From: Actinomycetota bacterium
Lineage (GTDB): Bacteria; Actinomycetota; Acidimicrobiia; Acidimicrobiales; JACCXE01
DNA: 12,781 nucleotides
Direction of reading: 5' to 3'
Assembly (NCBI GenBank): GCA_013697265.1
Contig: JACCXE010000082.1
Span: 1-12,781 of the forward strand
Numbering within the stretch: the first letter of the stretch is position 1; each line of letters starts with the position of its first letter. Position numbers and translations under genes: made by a program. Under the pieces are notes generated by a model. It was not told the origin of the DNA. It worked only from the letters and a program-made list of their open reading frames with translations, and searched no databases. Below, piece after piece: positions 7,088-12,781 of this stretch.

Positions 7088-8610
7088 TCGACGCCACCGG
7101 CCTGCCCGATCTCATCGACATGCGCGTCGCGGCCACGCCCGACGACGTGATGCTCGTCGATCAAGACGAGCGCACGATCACCTTTGCCGACTTCCGCGAC
7201 CTGGTGGAGCGCGCCGCAGCCGGCCTCGCGGCGCTCGATCTAGGCGACGGCGACGTCGTGTCGTGGCAGCTGCCAACGTGGATCGAGTCCGTCGTGCTGG
7301 TCGGGGCACTGTCGCGCCTTGGCGCGGTGCAAAACCCGATTCTGCCGATCTACCGCAAGCGTGAAGTCGCCTTCGTGTGCAAACAGGCCAGGGCCAAGTT
7401 GCTGATCGTGCCCACGGAGTGGCGCGGCTTCGACTTCAAGGCACTGGCCGACGATGTCGCAGGCGAGGTCGACGGGCTCGGGGTGCTCACCGCCGACAAG
7501 CAGTTGCCCGAAGGCGACCCGTCCACGTTGCCGCCCTCCCCGTCAACAGACACTGATCCGGTGCGCTGGCTCTTCTACACGTCGGGCACCACCGCGGACC
7601 CCAAGGGCGCCCAGCACACCGACGCCACCATCATGGCGACGGCGATCGCGATGAACGAGCGCATCGGCCTGCGCGCCGACGACCGCAGCGGCCTCGTGTT
7701 CCCTTTCACCCATATCGGAGGCATCACGTGGATGTTCTCGACGCTGATCGAAGGCTGCACCACGATCCTGGCTGAGTCGTTCGACCCGGTCGAGACGCCC
7801 AAGGTGTTGCAGCGCGAGCGCGTCACCCTCGCCGGTTCCGGCACCGCGTTTCACATGGCGTACCTGAACGCGCAACGCGCCACACCCGATACGCCGCTGT
7901 TCCCGCACGTGCGGCTGTTTCCCGGCGGCGGCGCGCCCAAGCCGCCGCAACTGCATTACGACCTCAAGAAAGAGATGGGTGGTGTCGGCATCGTGTCGGG
8001 CTACGGCCTCACGGAGGCGCCGATCATCGCGATGGCGAGCCACGACGACTCCGACAAAGTGTTGGCCGACACGGAAGGGCGCGCCACCCGCGGCGTGCAG
8101 TTACGCGCCGTGACCCTCGACGGCAAGGCCACCGGCATCGATGAAGAGGGCGAGATCCGGGCCAAGGCCCCCCAGATGATGAAGGGCTACCTCGATCCGT
8201 CGCTCGATGCCGACGCGTTTGACGAGGACGGCTGGTTCCGCACCGGTGACCTCGGAGTGATCGACGCCGACGGCAACGTGAAGATCACGGGCCGTCTTAA
8301 GGACATCATCATCCGCAAGGGCGAGAACATCAGCGCCAAGGAAGTGGAAGACCTGCTCTTCACCCACGACAAGATCGCCGACGTCGCCGTTATCGGCCTG
8401 CCCGACCCGGCGTCGGGGGAGCGGGCCTGCGCAGTAGTCGTTCTCGCGAACCCGGAGGCGAAGGTGAGCCTCGTGGACATCCGCAACTTCCTCACCGATA
8501 AAGGCCTGATGGTGCAGAAGGTGCCCGAGCAGGTCGAGTACATCGCAACCTTGCCCCGCAACCCGACGGGCAAGGTGCTCAAGCACGAACTGCGTTCGCA
8601 GTTCTCGTAG
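7084..8610 (+). CDS. Acyl-CoA ligase (class I adenylate-forming enzyme)
   Basis: A 508-residue AMP-forming ligase that activates a carboxylic acid through an acyl-adenylate to its CoA thioester. The motif set is complete: P-loop YTSGTTADPKG at 165-175, A5-type SGYGLTE at 305-311, WFRTGDLG at 384-391, hinge GRLKDIIIRKGENIS at 403-417, and the C-terminal catalytic lysine K497 in PRNPTGK. By general likeness it sits with cyclohexanecarboxylate- and steroid-ring-type CoA ligases (FadD3-like) rather than long-chain fatty acid ligases, a weak inference. The start is the ATG overlapping the previous stop; upstream in-frame sequence back to 6625 lies within the preceding gene. It is followed without any gap by a second, unrelated-looking ligase. 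The substrate is unknown, but the operon suggests it may be a product or precursor of the amidohydrolase step. Confidence 0.92.
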   Translation: MIDATGLPDLIDMRVAATPDDVMLVDQDERTITFADFRDLVERAAAGLAALDLGDGDVVSWQLPTWIESVVLVGALSRLGAVQNPILPIYRKREVAFVCKQARAKLLIVPTEWRGFDFKALADDVAGEVDGLGVLTADKQLPEGDPSTLPPSPSTDTDPVRWLFYTSGTTADPKGAQHTDATIMATAIAMNERIGLRADDRSGLVFPFTHIGGITWMFSTLIEGCTTILAESFDPVETPKVLQRERVTLAGSGTAFHMAYLNAQRATPDTPLFPHVRLFPGGGAPKPPQLHYDLKKEMGGVGIVSGYGLTEAPIIAMASHDDSDKVLADTEGRATRGVQLRAVTLDGKATGIDEEGEIRAKAPQMMKGYLDPSLDADAFDEDGWFRTGDLGVIDADGNVKITGRLKDIIIRKGENISAKEVEDLLFTHDKIADVAVIGLPDPASGERACAVVVLANPEAKVSLVDIRNFLTDKGLMVQKVPEQVEYIATLPRNPTGKVLKHELRSQFS

Positions 8611-10278
8611 ATGGATCAGGCTGAGCTCACCGTCGCCGGTCTGCTCGCCCGGCGTTCGGGCGACGTGCACCCCGGTCTGCGCGCGGGCGACGATTTCTGG
8701 TCGTGGGGCGAGGTGGTCGCCGAGAGCGCGAGGCGCGCAGCGGCACTGAAAGCCCTCAAGGGCGACGGGCCGCCCCACGTCGGCGTGCTGCTCGACAACG
8801 TGCCCGAGCTCCTGTTCTGGCTCGGGGGCGCCGCCTTGGCGGGCGCGGCGATCGTGGGGATCAACCCCACTCGACGCGGGACCGAGCTGGCGGCTGACGT
8901 GGCCCACACCAACTGCCAACTGATCGTCACCGACGCCAATGGTGCCGCCACACTGGACGGGCTGGAACTCGGCGTACCCGCCGACCGCATCCTTGATATC
9001 GGATCGACGGCGTACAAAGAACTGATCGCTAATCACGCGGGTGCATCGGTGCCCGACATCACTGACATCGACGAGGCCACACTGCTCTTGCTTCTGTTCA
9101 CGTCGGGCACAACCGGCGCACCAAAAGCGGTGCGCTGCACACAGGGTCGGCTGGCGTCGATCGCCGAACGGGTCGAGGCGCTGTACGGCGTGAACCGCGA
9201 CGACGTCTGTTACGCGCCGATGCCGCTGTTCCACGGCAATGCGTTGATGGCGCTGTGGGCGCCCGCGGTGCGCACCGGTGCCATGGTCGCGCTTACCCCA
9301 AAGTTCTCGGCTAGCGGCTTCCTCGACGACGTGCGCCGTTACCACGCGACGTATTTCACCTACGTGGGCAAAGCGCTCACCTATGTGCTGGGAACCGAAC
9401 CGAAACCCGACGACGCGCACAACACCCTGCAGCGCGGCTTTGGCAACGAGGCGTCCGACCTCGACATTGAACGCTTCCAGCAACGCTTCGGTTGCAAAAT
9501 CATCGAGGGCTACGGCTCGAGCGAAGGTGGCGCCGTAATCGTTCGGGTGCCCGACATGCCCGCGGGCTCGCTCGGCGTCGGCGCACCCGGCGTGTGCGTG
9601 GTCAACCCCGACACGATGGCCGAGTGCCCGCCCGCGACGTTCGACGACAACGGCCGCCTGCTCAACGCCGAACAGGCAACGGGCGAGATCGTGAACACGC
9701 AAGGCCTCGAACGCTTCGAGGGCTACTACCGAAACGACGACGCCTTCGCCCAGCGCTCGCGCAACGGGTGGTACTGGAGCGGCGACCTCGCCTACCGCGA
9801 CGACAAGGGCTTCTTCTGGTTCGCCGGTCGTTCGGCGGACTGGTTGCGCGTCGACGGCGAAAACTTCGCTGCCGCACCCGTTGAACGCATCGTGTCCCGG
9901 TTCGAAGGGGTGGCCGCGGTGGCGGTGTACGCGGTGCCCGACGCGCTGAGCGGCGACCAGGTGATGGCCGCGATCGAGCTGACCGCGAGCGCGTGTTTCG
10001 ACGGCGACGCGTTCGGCGCGTTCATAGCGACCCAGCCCGACCTGGGCACAAAGTGGGCGCCCCGGTTTGTGCGCATCGTCGACCACATGCCGCTCACCGG
10101 TTCAAACAAGGTGGTGAAGACCGGCGTGCGGGCCCACGCCTGGGTGACCGACGATGCGGTCTTCTGGCGCGCCGGTCGAGGCGACACGGTGTACCGGAAG
10201 ATGACGGACGCCGACCGAGCCGAGCTGCACGCCGATTTCGTAGATCACGGGCGCGTCGCGCTCGTTCCCAACCCCTAG
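8611..10278 (+). CDS. FadD17-like acyl-CoA synthetase
   Basis: A 555-residue acyl-CoA synthetase starting directly after the previous TAG (zero spacing). Motifs: P-loop FTSGTTGAPKA at 163-173, EGYGSSEGG at 299-307, YWSGDLAYRDD at 388-398, hinge GRSADWLRVDGENFA at 406-420, and PLTGSNKVVK with a lysine (K500 or K503) in the catalytic position. Several stretches closely recall mycobacterial FadD17, for example DDVCYAPMPLFHGNA, KFSASGFLDDVRRY and YVGKALTYVLGTEP; that comparison is from memory, not alignment. FadD17 in Mycobacterium tuberculosis activates steroid side-chain acids, so a branched or steroid side-chain substrate is possible. After the lysine comes a tail of about 50 residues (AWVTDDAVFW onward) that seems longer than in FadD17 and resembles tails of other FadD-type enzymes. 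Two adjacent, clearly different ligases suggest two acids are activated in the pathway. Confidence 0.9.
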   Translation: MDQAELTVAGLLARRSGDVHPGLRAGDDFWSWGEVVAESARRAAALKALKGDGPPHVGVLLDNVPELLFWLGGAALAGAAIVGINPTRRGTELAADVAHTNCQLIVTDANGAATLDGLELGVPADRILDIGSTAYKELIANHAGASVPDITDIDEATLLLLLFTSGTTGAPKAVRCTQGRLASIAERVEALYGVNRDDVCYAPMPLFHGNALMALWAPAVRTGAMVALTPKFSASGFLDDVRRYHATYFTYVGKALTYVLGTEPKPDDAHNTLQRGFGNEASDLDIERFQQRFGCKIIEGYGSSEGGAVIVRVPDMPAGSLGVGAPGVCVVNPDTMAECPPATFDDNGRLLNAEQATGEIVNTQGLERFEGYYRNDDAFAQRSRNGWYWSGDLAYRDDKGFFWFAGRSADWLRVDGENFAAAPVERIVSRFEGVAAVAVYAVPDALSGDQVMAAIELTASACFDGDAFGAFIATQPDLGTKWAPRFVRIVDHMPLTGSNKVVKTGVRAHAWVTDDAVFWRAGRGDTVYRKMTDADRAELHADFVDHGRVALVPNP

Positions 10279-10281
10279 GAG
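10277..10281 (+). promoter_or_regulatory. Ribosome binding site of the second LLM oxidoreductase
   Basis: AGGAG overlaps the last two bases of the synthetase stop codon and lies six bases before the ATG at 10288. It is the clearest Shine-Dalgarno sequence in the operon and fixes that start, at the one junction of the unit where the genes do not touch or overlap. Confidence 0.7.
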
Positions 10282-10287
10282 TTACCG

Positions 10288-11271
10288 ATGGCCCTCGTTG
10301 TGATGCGCTTCGATATGCGCCGCCCGCCGATCTCGCCCATGTCGGCCGCCGAGCTTTACGGCACGACGCTCGAGATGTCGCGGTGGGCCGACCAGAACGG
10401 TTTGGCCAGCCTGGTCGTATCCGAACACCACGGCGTGGACGACGGCTACGTGTCGTCACCCATGGTGATGGCGAGCGCTATGGCCGGGGCGACGAAGAAC
10501 ATCATGATCAACATCGCGGCGGTGATTGCTCCGCTCCACGATCCCTTGCGGCTGGCCGAGGACATCGCCATCCTCGACCTTGCGTCCGGCGGGCGGCTCT
10601 CGCTCGTGCTCGGCCTCGGCTACCGGCCCGATGAGTACGCCATGTTCGACAAGGACTGGAAGGGCCGAGGCAAGGCGTTCGACGAAATGCTCGGCGTGCT
10701 CAAGCAGGCCTGGACCGGCGAGCCCTTCGAATATCAGGGGCGGACGGTGCGGGTGACGCCGCCGCCGCTCAGCCAACCGCATCCGCTGATTTTCATCGGC
10801 GGATCGTCGCCCAACGCGGCCAAGCGCGCGGCCAAGCACGCCATGTCGTTCTTTCCCGCGCTTGGAGACCCCGCGCTGCAGCAGGCGTACATGGACGAGT
10901 GCGCCCGCCTCGGTACGTCGCCGGGAATGGTGCTGTTGCCGAGCGGGCCGGGCTTCTTGCACGTAGCGGAAGATCCCGACAAGGCGTGGGTCGAGATCGG
11001 CGAATACATCCTCTACGAGACGAGGGTTTACGCGTCGTGGCAACTACCGGGACAGACCAGCCACGTGCACTCGCACGCGACCACCGTCGACGAACTGCGG
11101 GCCGAAGGCAACTACCTGATCGTCACGCCCGAGGAAGCCGTGAAGGTCGCGAACGACCTCGGCCCGATGGGTTCGCTGGTCTTGCACCCGCTGATCGGTG
11201 GCATGCCGCCCGAACAGGCGTGGTCGAGCCTCGAACTGATCGGCACGCAGGTGATGCCGAAGCTCACATGA
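10288..11271 (+). CDS. LLM-class flavin/F420-dependent oxidoreductase
   Basis: A 327-residue luciferase-like protein. Hallmarks: SLVVSEHHGVDDGY at 41-54, HDPLRLAEDIAILDLASGGR at 84-103 leading into LSLVLGLGYRPDEY (104-117), and HPLIFIGGSSPNAAKRAA at 165-182, a phosphate-binding segment. It belongs to the same superfamily as the minus-strand protein at 4409-5242 but differs in N-terminus, length and signature, so the two are distant paralogues rather than a recent duplication. Members act as F420-dependent dehydrogenases or reductases or FMN-dependent monooxygenases; this subgroup (SEHH, GYRPDE) is often annotated as a monooxygenase. It follows the FadD17-like gene by 9 bp with a clear AGGAG and overlaps the EthD gene by ATGA, so it probably acts on a pathway intermediate. 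Confidence 0.88.
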   Translation: MALVVMRFDMRRPPISPMSAAELYGTTLEMSRWADQNGLASLVVSEHHGVDDGYVSSPMVMASAMAGATKNIMINIAAVIAPLHDPLRLAEDIAILDLASGGRLSLVLGLGYRPDEYAMFDKDWKGRGKAFDEMLGVLKQAWTGEPFEYQGRTVRVTPPPLSQPHPLIFIGGSSPNAAKRAAKHAMSFFPALGDPALQQAYMDECARLGTSPGMVLLPSGPGFLHVAEDPDKAWVEIGEYILYETRVYASWQLPGQTSHVHSHATTVDELRAEGNYLIVTPEEAVKVANDLGPMGSLVLHPLIGGMPPEQAWSSLELIGTQVMPKLT

Positions 11272-11606
11272 TCCGGCTCACCTGCCTGCTGCGGCGCAAG
11301 CCCGGCATGTCCTCCGCCGACTTTCATCGCTACTGGCGCGACGTGCACGGGCCGTTGATCGCCAGCACGAAGAGCGGGTCGTATGTGCTGCGTTACGAAC
11401 AACACCACAGCGTCGACGCCGGCACCGACGGCAACGGCTACGACGGCGTGACCATTCAGTGGTTCAAGTCCGCCGACGACTTCTTCGCGTCGCTGAAGGA
11501 ACCGGACTATGCGGAGATCGACGCCGACACTCGCGAGTTCCTCGACGTCGACCGACTTGAGTTCATCCTCACCGACGAACCCGAGGTCGTGTTCGACCGG
11601 CTTTAG
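11268..11606 (+). CDS. EthD domain protein
   Basis: A 112-residue dimeric alpha/beta-barrel-type protein. The N-terminal IRLTCLLRRKPGMSSADFH and the motif FHRYWRDVHGPL at 19-30 are the EthD signature, and the C-terminal DVDRLEFILTDEP matches the usual ending of the family. EthD proteins are small partners, or sometimes isomerase- or cyclase-like enzymes, in degradation pathways; the founding member is needed for ethyl tert-butyl ether breakdown, with no assigned reaction. The ATG overlaps the upstream LLM gene stop (ATGA, 11268-11271), suggesting a functional link with that oxidoreductase. It is the last gene of the operon: its TAG (11604-11606) directly abuts the stop of the convergent cyclase remnant, leaving no room for a terminator between them. 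Confidence 0.88.
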   Translation: MIRLTCLLRRKPGMSSADFHRYWRDVHGPLIASTKSGSYVLRYEQHHSVDAGTDGNGYDGVTIQWFKSADDFFASLKEPDYAEIDADTREFLDVDRLEFILTDEPEVVFDRL

Positions 11607-11891
11607 TTATTCGGAGACGGCGAACAACCGCCAGCTGCCGGGCACGCCCTTGAGTTCGTACTCGCCGCGGTCCGCGAATTCCAACTCGGAGCCCACCACG
11701 AGGTCCTTAATCGTGCTCGAAACGCGGATCTCGCCGGGACTCGCCGTCGCGGCGGGCGCCATATCCCAGAAGTGTTCGAGATGGCTCCCGAGGCCGTAGC
11801 AGTAGAGGAGATCGACGGGGCCGTCGCCGATTACTTGATACGCGATGTCTGCGTCGCCGACGGCGACCTACTGCGTCTCCGGGCGATTCAT
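11607..11891 (-). pseudogene. Remnant of an alpha/beta-hydrolase-cyclase gene (internal deletion, in-frame TAG)
   Basis: Reading from ATG at 11891-11889 to TAA at 11609-11607 gives 94 sense-position codons. Codons 1-44 read MNRPETQ, a TAG (11870-11868), then VAVGDADIAYQVIGDGPVD and LLYCYGLGSHLEHFWDM. This is the N-terminus of the alpha/beta-hydrolase domain found fused to class III cyclases such as Rv1900c. Codons 45-94 jump to the extreme C-terminus of the cyclase domain, including SSTIKDLVVGSE and LKGVPGSWRLF. Over its last 48 residues it shares 37 with the cyclase at 12314-12781. Several hundred residues are missing, yet the join is in frame. The ATG overlaps the nitroreductase stop (ATGA), supporting the original start and operon. 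The stop at codon 8, where I recall relatives having Arg-Tyr, plus loss of the whole catalytic core indicates a dead gene. An ATG at codon 44 could still allow a 51-residue peptide, which seems unlikely to matter. Confidence 0.85.
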
Positions 11892-12289
11892 CGTTTGTCC
11901 GTGTCGTCGAAGTCGATGCGCAACAGCCGCGCGTCCTCGCCGCCGATGCGTAGCGCACCGCGCGCGTAGGCGTTGAACCGTCGGACGATCGCCTCGTCTG
12001 TATCTATGAACGCGGCAGTGCCCGATCGCCAGCGGCCGCGTCGCTTGAGTCGTACGTGGGGATCGGCCACGATGTTGTGAGCGAACGCTGACCGGTGGCC
12101 GTACACGGTGATCAGGTACGTGGCGTGTCTATCGAGCGGACCGCTGGCGAACGGCGTCAGACGACGCTTGCCCGTTCGGCGACCCGTCGTTTCAAGCAGA
12201 ACCCACCACGGCGCGTAACCGGCGAGATGCCGCGTGAGCGGATTGACGACCTTCCAGAATCCACGCGCAATCGGAGGGCTTACTGCCAC
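11888..12289 (-). CDS. Deazaflavin (F420)-dependent nitroreductase family protein, Ddn-like
   Basis: A 133-residue protein of the split beta-barrel family that includes Ddn (Rv3547), an F420H2-dependent quinone and nitro-compound reductase. Key signs: NPLTRHLAGY near 16-25, the F420-phosphate-binding stretch LLETTGRRTGKRRLTP at 31-46, and HNIVADPHVRLKRRGRW at 71-87, equivalent to the conserved HNLxANPxVxV segment. The length is usual. The start is GTG at 12289-12287; an upstream ATG at 12300-12298 is in another frame and soon hits a stop. It lies 24 bp after the cyclase stop and its TGA overlaps the start codon of the cyclase remnant, so the three form one minus-strand unit. With the two LLM proteins it adds to the case that the host makes F420. 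The physiological substrate is unknown; quinone reduction is the family's best-supported role. Confidence 0.87.
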   Translation of the reverse strand: MAVSPPIARGFWKVVNPLTRHLAGYAPWWVLLETTGRRTGKRRLTPFASGPLDRHATYLITVYGHRSAFAHNIVADPHVRLKRRGRWRSGTAAFIDTDEAIVRRFNAYARGALRIGGEDARLLRIDFDDTDKR

Positions 12290-12313
12290 TGACTGATCAT
12301 GCCGCGCCGGGGA

Positions 12314-12460
12314 TTAGTTCGCGACCACGAACAATCGCCAGCTACCCGGCACGCCTTTCAGTGCGTGCTCGCCGCGGTCGGTGAACTCGATCTCGGAGCC
12401 GACGACGAGGTCTTTGATCGTGCTCGACACGAGCACCTCGCCCGATGCGGCAGTGGCGGC
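12314..12460 (-). repeat. Diverged direct duplication shared with 11607-11753
   Basis: The last 48 codons plus stop of the cyclase have a same-strand counterpart about 0.7 kb away at 11607-11753, at the end of the cyclase remnant. The translations match at 37 of 48 positions without gaps, and both end in TAA. The two copies flank the nitroreductase gene, so recombination between them could delete it. The divergence indicates an old tandem paralogue rather than a recent copy. Confidence 0.7.
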
Positions 12461-12781
12461 GACGCGTGCCGCGATGTGCACGGCCAAGCCGCCGAGATCA
12501 TCACCGCGCACTTCGCACTCGCCGGTGTGCAGGCCGACGCGCACGTCGACACCGATTCGTTTCGTCGCGTCTGAAATCGCGGTGGCGCAGCGGATCGCGC
12601 GCGCCGGTCCGTCGAAGGAGCCGATGAAGCCGTCGCCGGTTGTGTTGACTTCGCGACCGCGGAAGTGCCGCAGTTCGTCGCGCACGACGCGATCATGGCT
12701 GTCGAGCAACGCGCGCCAGCGCTTGTCACCCGCCGCCGCCGCGCGCTCGGTGGACCCGACGATGTCGGTGAACAGCACCGT
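12314..12781 (-). CDS. Class III adenylate/guanylate cyclase, catalytic C-terminus (partial, 5' end outside window)
   Basis: The frame is open from the right edge to TAA at 12316-12314 (155 residues seen). It covers nearly a whole class III cyclase homology domain: LFTDIVGST with metal-binding D6, REVNTTGDGFIGSF with the second metal Asp D50, and GLHTGECEVRGDDLGGLAVHIAARVA at 83-108 with R106 in the transition-state position (numbered from the edge). At the two purine-specifying positions it has N46 (Lys in typical adenylyl cyclases) and H102 (usually Asp). As I recall, Rv1900c of Mycobacterium tuberculosis has the same Asn/His pair, so this is probably a class IIIc, Rv1900c-like enzyme making cAMP. 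Rv1900c has an N-terminal alpha/beta-hydrolase domain; whether this gene does lies outside the window, but the remnant at 11607-11891 retains one. Soluble in the part seen. Confidence 0.88.
   Translation of the reverse strand, partial: TVLFTDIVGSTERAAAAGDKRWRALLDSHDRVVRDELRHFRGREVNTTGDGFIGSFDGPARAIRCATAISDATKRIGVDVRVGLHTGECEVRGDDLGGLAVHIAARVAATAASGEVLVSSTIKDLVVGSEIEFTDRGEHALKGVPGSWRLFVVAN

Noticed and set aside
8101..10086. A 661-codon open frame on the minus strand spanning both ligase genes
   Set aside because: It is antisense to two genes with complete motif sets, its translation is rich in Arg/His/Val/Gly with no recognisable domain, and it crosses the gene junction; a high-GC codon-position artefact.
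11707..11958. An 83-codon minus-strand frame across the cyclase remnant
   Set aside because: It is in a different frame from the recognisable hydrolase and cyclase fragments and is mostly Arg, Ser and Pro.
12299..12574. A 91-codon plus-strand frame
   Set aside because: Antisense to the cyclase catalytic domain, with no recognisable features.
1..12781. Defence system, mobile element, CRISPR array or biosynthetic cluster
   Set aside because: No transposase, integrase, repeat-spacer pattern, toxin-antitoxin pair, polyketide or peptide synthetase module was seen; the adenylating enzymes are stand-alone CoA ligases without carrier domains.

Overview
The window looks like a chromosomal segment of a high-GC actinobacterium, most plausibly an acidimicrobiial or mycobacterium-like lineage. 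This is inferred from base composition, GTG starts, ATGA-coupled operons, apparently leaderless promoters, two luciferase-like (LLM) oxidoreductases, a Ddn-type deazaflavin (F420) nitroreductase, a FadD17-like acyl-CoA synthetase and an Rv1900c-like class III cyclase. No tRNA, rRNA, CRISPR array, insertion sequence or phage gene was seen.

Layout. (1) 1-522, minus: 5' part of a retropepsin-like aspartic protease with two DTG motifs, running off the left edge. (2) 585-4335, plus: a tightly coupled trio of metal-dependent amidohydrolase (amidohydro_2 type), aldehyde dehydrogenase and zinc alcohol dehydrogenase, joined by two ATGA overlaps. (3) 4336-4408: convergent gap with a perfect 21-bp inverted repeat, probably a two-way terminator. 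(4) 4409-5242, minus: LLM-class oxidoreductase. (5) 5357-11606, plus: five-gene unit of D-aminoacylase-like amidohydrolase, acyl-CoA ligase, FadD17-like acyl-CoA synthetase, a second LLM oxidoreductase and an EthD-domain protein, with overlaps or gaps of at most 9 bp. (6) 11607-12781, minus: a wrecked cyclase remnant, a deazaflavin-dependent nitroreductase and the catalytic end of a class III nucleotide cyclase running off the right edge.

The two plus-strand operons appear to form one regulon. Each begins a few bases after a near-identical palindrome (CTGACGGACCGTCAG at 550-564, CTGACGGAGCGTCAG at 5328-5342) that looks like a TetR-type operator, and each has a TAnnnT -10 element that would place the transcript start on the start codon itself. 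Together they supply hydrolysis (two amidohydrolases), CoA activation (two ligases) and alcohol/aldehyde oxidation plus LLM and EthD functions. This reads as a catabolic pathway for a hydrophobic carboxylic acid or its conjugate, possibly of steroid or isoprenoid type. The substrate cannot be read from the sequence.

The clearest oddity is at 11607-11891: a gene of the Rv1900c type (alpha/beta-hydrolase plus cyclase) reduced to its first 44 and last 50 codons, fused in frame, with a TAG at codon 8, next to a related cyclase.
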